Assembly (NCBI GenBank): GCA_046756945.1
Contig: JBHHXI010000072.1
Span: 1 to 15,633 of the forward strand
Direction: 5' to 3'
DNA length: 15,633 bases
Origin: JACZQZ01 sp046756945
GTDB taxonomy: Bacteria > Pseudomonadota > Alphaproteobacteria > Rhodospirillales > 2-02-FULL-58-16
A program made the position numbers and the translations under genes. Numbering within the stretch: position 1 is the stretch's first letter; every line of letters begins with the position of its first letter. The notes below the pieces were generated by a model, which did no database searches, was not told where the DNA came from, and saw only the letters and a list, made by a program, of their open reading frames with translations. Shown here piece after piece: positions 6,694 through 13,275 of this stretch.

Positions 6694-6999
6694 ATGGCGG
6701 GGAAGCTGAAAGTGTTCATAGCGGCGGCGGTCCTGAGCGGGCTTTTCATTGCCCCGGCCGGCGACGGCGCGCAGGCCGCGGAGGAGGCAGGCGTCTATGC
6801 GATCGTGATCGACTGCGCTCCCGGGAAATTCCCACTGACCTGTAGCCACAGGACCACAACAAAGCTGGATGGCTTCACGGCTTGCCGGAAATTTATCGAG
6901 GAGGCCGTCGCAAATCCGGACCCGGACCGCCCTATCGCCCTCGGCAGATGTAGATCGTTGTCGCCGCCGCGCCTTTATTCCGGACGCCAAGTGCGGTGA
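6694..6999 (+). CDS. Small exported four-cysteine protein of unknown function
   Basis: I do not recognise this 101-residue protein. It starts with a clear signal peptide (MAGKLKVFIAAAVLSGLF...), with probable cleavage at AQA|AEE after residue 28. The mature part has about 73 residues with four cysteines (C41, C50, C64, C86), enough for two disulfides. Blocks such as TACRKFIEEAV and IALGRC resemble many tiny secreted proteins of alphaproteobacteria in layout only. The start is ATG 6694, with a modest GGA 8 nt upstream. It stands alone: 345 bp of non-coding DNA lie before it and a convergent rmuC gene after it. The intact signal peptide makes it unlikely to be a chance reading frame, but its function is open. 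Confidence 0.6.
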   Translation: MAGKLKVFIAAAVLSGLFIAPAGDGAQAAEEAGVYAIVIDCAPGKFPLTCSHRTTTKLDGFTACRKFIEEAVANPDPDRPIALGRCRSLSPPRLYSGRQVR

Positions 7000-7160
7000 C
7001 GAACGGCGCTTCGGGACCGGGGCAGGTTAATCTTTCCTTCCCGCACGCCCGCGCGTTTCGACTCCCACATTCAAACCAAGGCCGGGTTCGTTACGCATGA
7101 ACGGCGTGGACCCGTGAGCGGACATCGCCACCGGCAATACCAGTTTAATGAATCCATGAC

Positions 7161-8207
7161 CTAGCCCGACCGTTCGATCCTCTCCCGCGGCGCGGCCAGG
7201 TCTGCCGCCGGGGTTTCATCGCCGAGTTCCGCGTCGACGATCTTGTTGCCCCGGCCGGTGATCTTGTCCGTCGAGATACGGATTTCCCTGATCGATTCCT
7301 CGGCCTTGTGGAAGCGTTGCTGGAGCTCTCCCACGCGCTTGTCCAGGCGCCCCAGGTCGTTCAGCATCTTCTCCACCTCGGTCTGGATGAAGCCGGCCTG
7401 CTCGCGCATCTGGGTGTCCTTGAGGATGGCGCGCACCGTGTTCAGGGTCGCCATCAGGGTGGTCGGCGAGACGATGGCGACGTGCCGGCGGTGCGCCTCG
7501 GCGACAACGTTGGGAAAGTTGGCGTGGACCTCGGCGTAGACGGCCTCCGAGGGCAGGAACAGGATCGCCCAGTCGGCGGTCTCGCCGGGGATGATGTAGC
7601 GCTCCTGGATATCCCTCACGTGCTTGCGCACGTCGTCGCTGAAAGTCCTGCCGGCCTGGAGGGCGGCGGCCTCGTCCGGGGCTTCGCGCAGGGCGCGGTA
7701 GGCCTCCAGGGGAAACTTGGAATCGATGGCGATGGGCCCCGGCGGGGTGGGCAGCTTGACCAGGCAGTCGACGCGCTTTCGGTTGCCCAGCGTGGCCTGC
7801 CATTCGTAGGCCTTGGGCGGCAGGGCATCGGCGACCAGGTCGCGAAGCTGGATCTCGCCGAAGGCGCCGCGGGCCTGCTTGTTGGACAGAATATCCTGCA
7901 GCCCGACGACCTGGCTCGACAGGTCGGTGATGTTCTTCTGGGCGCTGTCGATGACGGCCAGGCGTTTTTGCAGGTCGGTCAGGTTTTTGCCCGTTTTCTC
8001 CGTCTGCTCGCTGAGGCTGTCGCCGAGACGCTTGGTGACCGCGTCCAGGCGTTCCTCGAGCGTCCTCGTCAGCTGGGCCTGGGCCGCCGTCTGGCCCGTG
8101 CTCAACTGGGCCAGCCGGCCGCCCAGCCGCGCCAGCACGACGACGACGACCAGAAGCAACGCGGCGAGCAGCACGGCGGCGGCGATGAGGATGAAATTCG
8201 CGTCCAT
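7161..8207 (-). CDS. rmuC: RmuC family DNA recombination protein
   Basis: A 348-residue RmuC homologue. The family limits certain DNA rearrangements, such as inversions at short repeats, and has a nuclease-like core. Residues 5-27 form an N-terminal membrane anchor, followed by a coiled coil (about 35-108: LEERLDAVTKRLGDSLSEQTEK). The conserved RmuC core then carries RGAFGEIQLRDL, VDCLVKLP, IAIDSKFPLEAY, WAILFLPSEAVYAEV and IVSPTTLMATL. A second coiled coil lies near 275-305. ATG 8207 is preferred over the upstream in-frame start at 8261 because AAGGAA lies about 9 nt before it and the membrane anchor then begins at residue 5. It lies 76 bp downstream of the nucleoside transporter on the same strand, with a hairpin between them. 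Placement near def-fmt is common in alphaproteobacteria. Confidence 0.9.
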   Translation of the reverse strand: MDANFILIAAAVLLAALLLVVVVVLARLGGRLAQLSTGQTAAQAQLTRTLEERLDAVTKRLGDSLSEQTEKTGKNLTDLQKRLAVIDSAQKNITDLSSQVVGLQDILSNKQARGAFGEIQLRDLVADALPPKAYEWQATLGNRKRVDCLVKLPTPPGPIAIDSKFPLEAYRALREAPDEAAALQAGRTFSDDVRKHVRDIQERYIIPGETADWAILFLPSEAVYAEVHANFPNVVAEAHRRHVAIVSPTTLMATLNTVRAILKDTQMREQAGFIQTEVEKMLNDLGRLDKRVGELQQRFHKAEESIREIRISTDKITGRGNKIVDAELGDETPAADLAAPRERIERSG

Positions 8208-8260
8208 GGTGCCGGTTTCCTTCCCCCGCGACACCTTGCACGAGGGCCCGGCGAAACGCA

Positions 8261-8279
8261 AACGCCGGCGCCGGCGGTT
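8261..8279 (-). terminator. Hairpin after the CNT transporter gene
   Basis: CGCCGGCGCCGGCG (8263-8276) is a perfect 14-bp palindrome, flanked by AAC and TTT when read on the minus strand. It starts a few bases after the transporter stop codon and is followed by TTTGCGTTT. It can act as an intrinsic or partial terminator between the transporter and rmuC. The T-run is interrupted, so leakage into rmuC is likely. Confidence 0.4.
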
Positions 8280-8283
8280 CCGC

Positions 8284-9528
8284 TCAGGCGACGATCCCGG
8301 CGACGGCGCCGGTGAGACACGTGGCGATGGTCCCCGAGACGATGGATTTCATGCCCATCCCGACGATGTCGCCGCGGCGTTCGGGCACCATGGTGCCGAG
8401 GCCCCCGATCATGATCCCCAGGCTGCCGAAATTGGCGAACCCGCAGAGCGCGTAGATCATGATCAGGCGCGAGTGCGGAGACAGGGCGTCGGCGGGCAGC
8501 TTCGCCATTTCCAGATAGGCGAGCAGCTCGTTGAGGACGGTCTTGGTGCCCATCAGGGCGCCGGCCGTCGGCGCCTCGGCCCAGGGCACGCCCATCACCC
8601 ACACCACCGGCGCCATCACGTAGCCGAGCACGCGCTGCAGGGTCACCGGCGCGCCGCCGAGCTCGGGCAGCAGCCCGAGAACCATGTTGAGCAGGCTGAC
8701 CAGGGCGACCAGCACGATCAGCATGGCGCTGACGTTGATCAGCAGGGTGACCCCGTCCATGGTGCCCCTGGTGATGGCGTCCATGGCGCTTCCCGGCGGA
8801 GTGGGAAGGGTGATCCGGGCGCCGCCGGCGGACGGCGCGTCTCCGGGCACCATCAGCCGGGCGACCATGATCGCGGCCGGGGCGCTGATCAGCGAGGCGG
8901 TGAGCACGTGCCCCATGGCGTCGGGCATGACCGGCGCCAGGATGGCCGCGTAGAGGACCATCACCGTGCCGGCCACGGTGGCCATGCCGCAGGTCATGAC
9001 CATGAACAGCTCGCCCCGGTTCAGCCGCACCAAATATGGGCGCACGAGCAGGGGCGCCTCGACCATGCCGACGAAGACGTTGGCGGCGGCGCTGACCCCG
9101 ACCGCGCCGCCGATGCCGAACGCCCGCCCCAGCACCCAGGCGGCGCCGCGCACGACCAGGGGCAGCACCTTCCAATAGAAGAGCAGCGCCGACAGGGCGC
9201 TGACGACCAGGATCAGGGGCAGGGCCTGGAAGGCGAGGATGAAGCTGGCGCCGGGAAAGGTCTCGGCGAACGGCGCCTGGCCGCCGGCCAGATACCCGAA
9301 GACGACCGACGTTCCCGCCTGCATCGCGTCCTGCAGGGCGAGCACCGCCTGGTTCAGCCAGACGAACACCTGTTTGGAGAACGGCACCTTGAGCAACAGC
9401 AGGGCCAGCGCGAACTGCAGCCCCAGCCCCGCGGCCACGGTCTTCCACGGCGCGCCGCGCCGGTCCTCGCTCAACCCCCAGGCCAGCGCGGTGAGCATGA
9501 AGACGCCAAGCAGGCCCTGCCAGACCAT
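8284..9528 (-). CDS. CNT-family concentrative nucleoside transporter
   Basis: This 414-residue inner-membrane protein belongs to the NupC/CNT family, which imports nucleosides with H+ or Na+. Hydrophobic segments run along the whole length, with the re-entrant hairpin and unwound-helix motifs in place: ANVFVGMVEAPLLVRPYL (from about 149), GVPWAEAPTAGALMGTKTVLNEL (313-335) and ALCGFANFGSLGIMIGG (360-376). By comparison with Vibrio cholerae CNT, the ribose-binding residues are kept (E334, N366, S369) and so is the base-side glutamate E157. The two residues before it are Met155-Val156 in place of Gln-Thr. The start at ATG 9528 has AGGGG upstream, and the length is normal for bacterial CNTs. It is divergent from def and upstream of rmuC. 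The family is firm; the substrate range is not. Confidence 0.9.
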   Translation of the reverse strand: MVWQGLLGVFMLTALAWGLSEDRRGAPWKTVAAGLGLQFALALLLLKVPFSKQVFVWLNQAVLALQDAMQAGTSVVFGYLAGGQAPFAETFPGASFILAFQALPLILVVSALSALLFYWKVLPLVVRGAAWVLGRAFGIGGAVGVSAAANVFVGMVEAPLLVRPYLVRLNRGELFMVMTCGMATVAGTVMVLYAAILAPVMPDAMGHVLTASLISAPAAIMVARLMVPGDAPSAGGARITLPTPPGSAMDAITRGTMDGVTLLINVSAMLIVLVALVSLLNMVLGLLPELGGAPVTLQRVLGYVMAPVVWVMGVPWAEAPTAGALMGTKTVLNELLAYLEMAKLPADALSPHSRLIMIYALCGFANFGSLGIMIGGLGTMVPERRGDIVGMGMKSIVSGTIATCLTGAVAGIVA

Positions 9529-9567
9529 GGCTTCGTTCCCCTGTTCCCCCGGCCGGCGGCTATACTA

Positions 9568-9590
9568 CCCCGTCTCCGTCCTTGACGGGG
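9568..9590. promoter_or_regulatory. Perfect 7-bp inverted repeat in the CNT/def divergent promoter
   Basis: CCCCGTC (9568-9574) and GACGGGG (9584-9590) are complementary over a 9-nt loop. A second outer pair is GGCCGGC (9551-9557) with GCCGGCC (9591-9597). A TATACT at 9561-9566 and a TTGACG at 9582-9587 lie within the same stretch, so the symmetry overlaps likely promoter elements of both divergent genes. It could be an operator or simply structure. Confidence 0.3.
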
Positions 9591-9610
9591 GCCGGCCGAG
9601 GCCATATGTG
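9582..9610 (+). promoter_or_regulatory. Candidate promoter of def-fmt
   Basis: TTGACG (9582-9587), one base from the -35 consensus, is followed after 17 bp by TATGTG (9605-9610), a weak -10. The transcript would start near 9617, leaving a leader of about 30 nt. That leader would contain the GGACGCAAA direct repeat at 9615-9623 and 9629-9637. Confidence 0.35.
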
Positions 9611-9614
9611 CACC

Positions 9615-9637
9615 GGACGCAAATTACTGGACGCAAA
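9615..9637 (+). repeat. GGACGCAAA direct repeat in the def leader
   Basis: GGACGCAAA occurs at 9615-9623 and again at 9629-9637, a 14-bp period, ending 9 bases before the def start codon. There is no clear Shine-Dalgarno sequence between the repeat and ATG 9647, so the repeat lies in the ribosome-landing zone. The repeat is seen directly; a role in translation control would be speculation. Confidence 0.4.
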
Positions 9638-9646
9638 CGCAGACCC

Positions 9647-10171
9647 ATGGCCGTTCTTCCCATCATCATCGCGCCCGATGCGCGCCTTAAGGTGAAATGC
9701 GCGCCGGTCGGGCGCGTCGACGCCGAAATCCGCGCGCTCATGGACGACATGCTCGAAAGCATGCACGCGGCGCGCGGCATCGGCCTGGCGGCGCCGCAGG
9801 TGGGCGTGCCGAAGCGGGTCATCGTCGTCGACATCGCCGGCAAGGACGAGGAGCCGGCGCCGCTGCGCATGGCCAATCCGGAGGTCCTCTGGGCCTCGCA
9901 CGAAACCATCGCCAACGAGGAAGGCTGCCTGTCCCTTCCCGACCACTACGCCGAGGTCAAGCGGCCGGGCAAGGTGCGCGTGCGCTATATCGACCACGCC
10001 AACGAGGTCCGGGAAACGGAGATGGAGGGCCTGCTCGCCACCTGCACCCAGCACGAGATGGACCACCTGAACGGCGTGCTTTTCGTCGACCACCTGTCGG
10101 CGCTCAAGCGCAACATCATCCTGCGCAAGCTGACCAAGACCAAGAAGCTGAAGGAAGCGGAGGCGGTGTAG
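9647..10171 (+). CDS. def: Peptide deformylase
   Basis: A 174-residue deformylase that removes the formyl group from the N-terminal Met of new proteins. All three signature motifs are intact: GIGLAAPQ (44-51), EGCLS (92-96, metal ligand C94) and QHEMDHLNG (135-143, with metal ligands H136 and H140 and catalytic E137). The Lys-rich C-terminal tail (LRKLTKTKKLKEAEAV) is typical of type 1B bacterial enzymes, and the length is normal. ATG 9647 gives the standard MAVLPI N-terminus; the same frame stays open far upstream only as antisense to the transporter gene. No good Shine-Dalgarno sequence is visible. It is followed after 107 bp by fmt, its usual functional partner, which adds the formyl group that this enzyme removes. 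Confidence 0.95.
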   Translation: MAVLPIIIAPDARLKVKCAPVGRVDAEIRALMDDMLESMHAARGIGLAAPQVGVPKRVIVVDIAGKDEEPAPLRMANPEVLWASHETIANEEGCLSLPDHYAEVKRPGKVRVRYIDHANEVRETEMEGLLATCTQHEMDHLNGVLFVDHLSALKRNIILRKLTKTKKLKEAEAV

Positions 10172-10192
10172 TACCCGCCCTTGACGGCGGCA

Positions 10193-10245
10193 AACGGCCC
10201 CGGCAGTGTGGCCGGCCTGCACATCGAGGAACCGCCGGGGCCGTT
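10193..10245 (+). promoter_or_regulatory. 12-bp perfect inverted repeat between def and fmt
   Basis: AACGGCCCCGGC (10193-10204) and GCCGGGGCCGTT (10234-10245) pair perfectly over 12 bp. The 29-nt loop itself contains the palindrome GGCCGGCC (10211-10218). The structure ends 33 bp before the fmt start and lacks a T-run, so it looks more like an attenuator, RNA-processing or mRNA-stability element than a classic terminator. A TTGACG at 10181-10186 just before it could be the -35 box of an internal fmt promoter, though a good -10 is missing. Confidence 0.55.
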
Positions 10246-10278
10246 CGCCCGGTCCCGCTCAGATGGTCTGGAAATCCG

Positions 10279-11205
10279 ATGCCGCGCCTGCGCCTGGTGT
10301 TCATGGGAAGCGCCGATTTCGCGGTGCCCATCCTGGGCGCCCTGGTGGAGGCCGGCCACGACGTGGCCTGCGTCTACGCGCAGCCGCCCAGGCCGGCCGG
10401 GCGCGGACACACCGAAAGGCCCGTCCCCGTCCACGCCTTCGCCGCGGCCAGGGGTCTGCCCGTGCGCACGCCGGCCAGCCTGAAGGACGACGGCGAACAC
10501 CAGGCCTTCGCCGGGCTGCGCGCCGACGCCGCCGTCGTCGCCGCCTACGGTCTGATCCTGCCCGCACCGATCCTGGCGGCGCCCCGGCTCGGCTGCCTCA
10601 ACGTCCACGCCTCGCTGCTGCCGCGCTGGCGCGGGGCGGCGCCCATCCAGCGGGCGATCCTGGCCGGCGACGGCGAAACCGGGGTCACCATCATGCGGAT
10701 GGACGAGGGCGTGGATACGGGCCCCATCCTGATCGCCGAGAGTGTCCCCATCACGGCCCGGGCCACGGCCGCCGGCCTCGGCGATACCCTTTCGCGGATG
10801 GGCGGGCGCCTGATCGTCGCCGCCCTGGACGGCCTGTCCGGGGGCGGGCTCCGGCCGGCGCCCCAGCCCGCCCGGGGCGTCACCTATGCGCCCAAGCTGG
10901 ACCGGGACGAGGGCCGCCTCGACTGGCGCCGGCCGGCGACCGATCTGGAGCGCGCCGTGCGGGCGCTCAATCCCTGGCCCGGAACGTGGTTCGTGCACGA
11001 CGGCGAGCGCATCAAGGTGCTGGCGGCGGAGCTTGTCGACGCCCCGGCGGCGGCGCCGGGCAGCGTGGTGGACGGCCGCCTCACGGTGACCTGCGGTTCC
11101 GGCGCGCTGCGTCTGCTGCGCGTGCAACGGGGGGGCAGGGCGCCGGCCGGGGCCGAGGCGTTCCTCCGAGGCTATCCGGTGGCCGCGGGAACCCGGCTAA
11201 GCTGA
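10279..11205 (+). CDS. fmt: Methionyl-tRNA formyltransferase
   Basis: A 308-residue Fmt that formylates Met-tRNAfMet with 10-formyl-tetrahydrofolate before initiation. The Rossmann-type N-terminal domain starts LRLVFMGSADFAVPIL. The catalytic residues are N108 and H110 in LNVHASLLPRWRGAAPIQRA and D146 in MDEGVDTGPIL. The C-terminal tRNA-binding domain (about 205-305) includes TYAPKLDRDEGRLDW and RALNPWPGTWF. ATG 10279 is preceded by GGAAAT at a suitable distance. It lies 107 bp after def, with a strong inverted repeat between. Its stop codon overlaps the 3' end of the opposite-strand gene at 11197-12309 by 9 bp. In many alphaproteobacteria truA follows directly; here the unknown gene intervenes. 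Confidence 0.95.
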   Translation: MPRLRLVFMGSADFAVPILGALVEAGHDVACVYAQPPRPAGRGHTERPVPVHAFAAARGLPVRTPASLKDDGEHQAFAGLRADAAVVAAYGLILPAPILAAPRLGCLNVHASLLPRWRGAAPIQRAILAGDGETGVTIMRMDEGVDTGPILIAESVPITARATAAGLGDTLSRMGGRLIVAALDGLSGGGLRPAPQPARGVTYAPKLDRDEGRLDWRRPATDLERAVRALNPWPGTWFVHDGERIKVLAAELVDAPAAAPGSVVDGRLTVTCGSGALRLLRVQRGGRAPAGAEAFLRGYPVAAGTRLS

Positions 11206-12309
11206 CTGCGGCGCGCTTTCGAGCTCGGCCAGCATGGGGGCCGAATCCTCGATCTTCTGGATCCTGTCGATCCCCTGTTTCATCTCGGACATGATGAATT
11301 CCGAGCGCTTGACCGGGCCGCCCGCGTCCGTTCTGGGGAACAGCCGCGCCCAGGCGTCCATCTTGACGCTGAGGGCGCACAGCACGCCGCCGATGGTGGT
11401 GTGATAGCCGCCGATCAGCTCTTCGACCTTGCGGAAGCGCTCGGCGGAGACGTTGTTCCACATGTCGTTGGTGCTGCGGTCGAAGTTCTCGAAGCGCCCG
11501 GTGATGGCGGCCATGAGCCCGTTGATGGTGTACTGCATCATGGCGCAGGTCTTCATCAGGTTCTGGTCGTTCTTGAGCTGCCAGTTGCCGCGGATCTCGT
11601 CCAGGGCGTCGAGGAACATACCGATGGTCGGTTCGATCTGGTCCAGGCATTGCCGGTAATAGGAGAGCGAAAGGAAGATGTCGCCGTAGTCCTCGAGGAA
11701 CCTGGGCACGTCCTCGATCCCGATTTCCAGCTTTTCCGCCATGATTTTCAGCTTTTCGCGGGCCTTCTTCAGGTCCGGGTCGCGGAACAGGCGGATCACG
11801 TCCTCGAAGCTCTGGATGGAAACGTCCTCGCCGCCGAAAATCTGCATGATCAGCGGCCGGGTGAAGGACGTCATGTATTCGGTGAGCTCCGACTGCTTGG
11901 CCGGGGACAGCTTGAGCGCTTCCACGTTGTTGACCGCGATGCCGTGGTCGCGCAGCAGGATCCTCAGGCTGAAGACGTCGTAACTGGGGATGTCTCCCAG
12001 CTTGCGCAGGAGGACCAGGTCGGGGTGGGGCGGGATCTCGGGCCAGCCGAACTCCCCGCCCAGGTCCTCGATTTCCACCTGCCCGCTGCCCGTATCCTCG
12101 TCACCGAAAAACTCGATGATGCTTCGCAGGCGGACGTTCCTGATCAGCCGCGCCTTTTTCAGGGGCGGCGTCTCTATGGGAACGATGGACAGCGGCAGGA
12201 TGTGAAGGGAATCCCTGTCGATGTCGGAGATGTCGTCGGCCGCCTGCTCGGTCATGGCACCGCTCGCGTCCAATCCGGCGGGACGGAGTCCGCCGATCCT
12301 TCCAACCAT
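11197..12309 (-). CDS. Soluble protein of unknown function between fmt and truA
   Basis: A protein of up to 370 residues with no domain I recognise, no signal peptide and no membrane segment. The N-terminal part has a conserved-looking run (DSLHILPLSIVPIETPPLKK, then ARLIRNVRLRSIIEFFGDED). The middle and C-terminal parts are charged and helix-rich, for example EKLKIMAEKLEIGIEDVPRF, SLSYYRQCLDQIEPTIGMFL and SAERFRKVEELIGGYHTTIG. It looks like a well-kept cytoplasmic protein, not a chance frame. I have an uncertain impression of similar hypothetical proteins in Rhodospirillales. ATG 12309 is chosen because TTAAGGCGG precedes it closely. ATG 12255 is possible and would drop 18 residues that look unlike the rest. 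It overlaps fmt tail-to-tail by 9 bp and is divergent from truA. Confidence 0.75.
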   Translation of the reverse strand: MVGRIGGLRPAGLDASGAMTEQAADDISDIDRDSLHILPLSIVPIETPPLKKARLIRNVRLRSIIEFFGDEDTGSGQVEIEDLGGEFGWPEIPPHPDLVLLRKLGDIPSYDVFSLRILLRDHGIAVNNVEALKLSPAKQSELTEYMTSFTRPLIMQIFGGEDVSIQSFEDVIRLFRDPDLKKAREKLKIMAEKLEIGIEDVPRFLEDYGDIFLSLSYYRQCLDQIEPTIGMFLDALDEIRGNWQLKNDQNLMKTCAMMQYTINGLMAAITGRFENFDRSTNDMWNNVSAERFRKVEELIGGYHTTIGGVLCALSVKMDAWARLFPRTDAGGPVKRSEFIMSEMKQGIDRIQKIEDSAPMLAELESAPQSA

Positions 12310-12426
12310 TGCCGCCTTAACGAAAATATGGGTCTTGCGGAGACCGGCTGCCGAGAAAACGTCGCCCCCGGCGGCGGCGCGACACCGGCGCCGTCCGCGC
12401 CCCCCTTAAGAGCGGTCGATTAACGC

Positions 12427-12440
12427 CAATAGTATTGACC
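12427..12440 (+). promoter_or_regulatory. Palindrome overlapping a -35-like box upstream of truA
   Basis: CAATAGTATTG (12427-12437) is a perfect 11-bp palindrome and runs into TTGACC (12435-12440), a -35-like hexamer. CCAAT (12426-12430) and ATTGG (12441-12445) add a second symmetric pair around it. The -10 expected 17 bp on (AATCCC) is poor. A TTAACG half-site lies just upstream at 12420-12425. This AT-rich island stands out in the GC-rich gap between the divergent genes; the operator reading is inference. Confidence 0.3.
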
Positions 12441-12478
12441 ATTGGTATATGGGGCGGAATCCCGGCTAAAAAGGCGTC

Positions 12479-13216
12479 ATGCCCCGCTACAAGCTGACCA
12501 TGGAGTACGACGGCCGGGACTTCGTCGGCTGGCAGCGCCAGGACAACGGCACCGCCATCCAGGAGCTGGTGGAAGACGCCATCGCGCGGTTCTCGGGCGA
12601 GAGCGCGACCACCATCGCCGCCGGGCGGACGGACTCCGGCGTCCACGCCCTTGGCCAGGTGATCCACTTCGACCTGGCCCGCCAGTGGGAGCCCGGCACC
12701 GTGCGCGACGCGCTCAACTTCCACCTCAAGCCGGCGCCGGTGGCGGTGCTCGGGGCGGAGATCGCGGGCGCGGACTTCAACGCCCGCTTTTCGGCGCGCG
12801 CCCGGGCCTATCTGTACCGCATCACCAACCGCCGGCCGCCGCCGACCCTGGAGCGCGGCCGCACCTGGTGGGTGGCCGTGCCGCTGGATGTCGAGGCGAT
12901 GGCGGAGGCGGCGCGCGTGCTGGTCGGCGAGCACGACTTCACCACCTTCCGCGCCATCCGCTGCCAGGCCAAATCGCCGGTCAAGACCCTGGACGTGCTG
13001 GACGTGCGGCGCGCCGGCGAAGAGATCCATTTCGCGGCACGGGCGCGCTCCTTCCTGCACCACCAGATCCGCAACCTGGTGGGCACGCTCCGCCTCGTCG
13101 GCGAGGGCAAGTGGAGCGCCGACGACGTGCGGGCCGCCCTCGAGGCCCGCGACCGGGCGCGGGGCGGCCCGACGGCGCCGCCCGACGGCCTCTATCTGGT
13201 GGAGGTGGTGTATTAG
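12479..13216 (+). CDS. truA: tRNA pseudouridine(38-40) synthase TruA
   Basis: A 245-residue TruA that converts uridines 38-40 in the anticodon arm of many tRNAs to pseudouridine. It opens with the family pattern YKLTMEYDGRDFVGWQRQ. The catalytic aspartate is D52 in GRTDSGVHA. Further family blocks are FNARFSARARAYLYRI, EHDFTTFRA and SFLHHQIRNLVGTLRLVGEG. The length is normal. ATG 12479 has AAAAAGG 4 nt upstream. It is divergent from the unknown 370-residue gene and convergent with the dapD-dapE operon across a 59-bp gap holding a GC hairpin. Confidence 0.95.
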   Translation: MPRYKLTMEYDGRDFVGWQRQDNGTAIQELVEDAIARFSGESATTIAAGRTDSGVHALGQVIHFDLARQWEPGTVRDALNFHLKPAPVAVLGAEIAGADFNARFSARARAYLYRITNRRPPPTLERGRTWWVAVPLDVEAMAEAARVLVGEHDFTTFRAIRCQAKSPVKTLDVLDVRRAGEEIHFAARARSFLHHQIRNLVGTLRLVGEGKWSADDVRAALEARDRARGGPTAPPDGLYLVEVVY

Positions 13217-13247
13217 GCGGAGGCCGGAGGACACTCCCGTGCCGGCG

Positions 13248-13261
13248 CGCGGGAACCCGCG
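13248..13261. terminator. Hairpin in the truA / dap-operon convergent gap
   Basis: CGCGGG (13248-13253) and CCCGCG (13256-13261) form a short, very GC-rich hairpin, best drawn as a 5-bp stem with a GAAC loop. It sits between two convergent stop codons, where a bidirectional terminator is expected, but no T-run is present on either strand. Confidence 0.3.
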
Positions 13262-13275
13262 GCCCCTGGGATGCC

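Noticed and set aside
7813..9585. A 590-codon plus-strand open frame opposite the transporter and rmuC
   Set aside because: It is antisense to two genes with full family motifs, its product is rich in Gly/His/Asp/Gln without any domain, and it arises from GC-rich codon bias.
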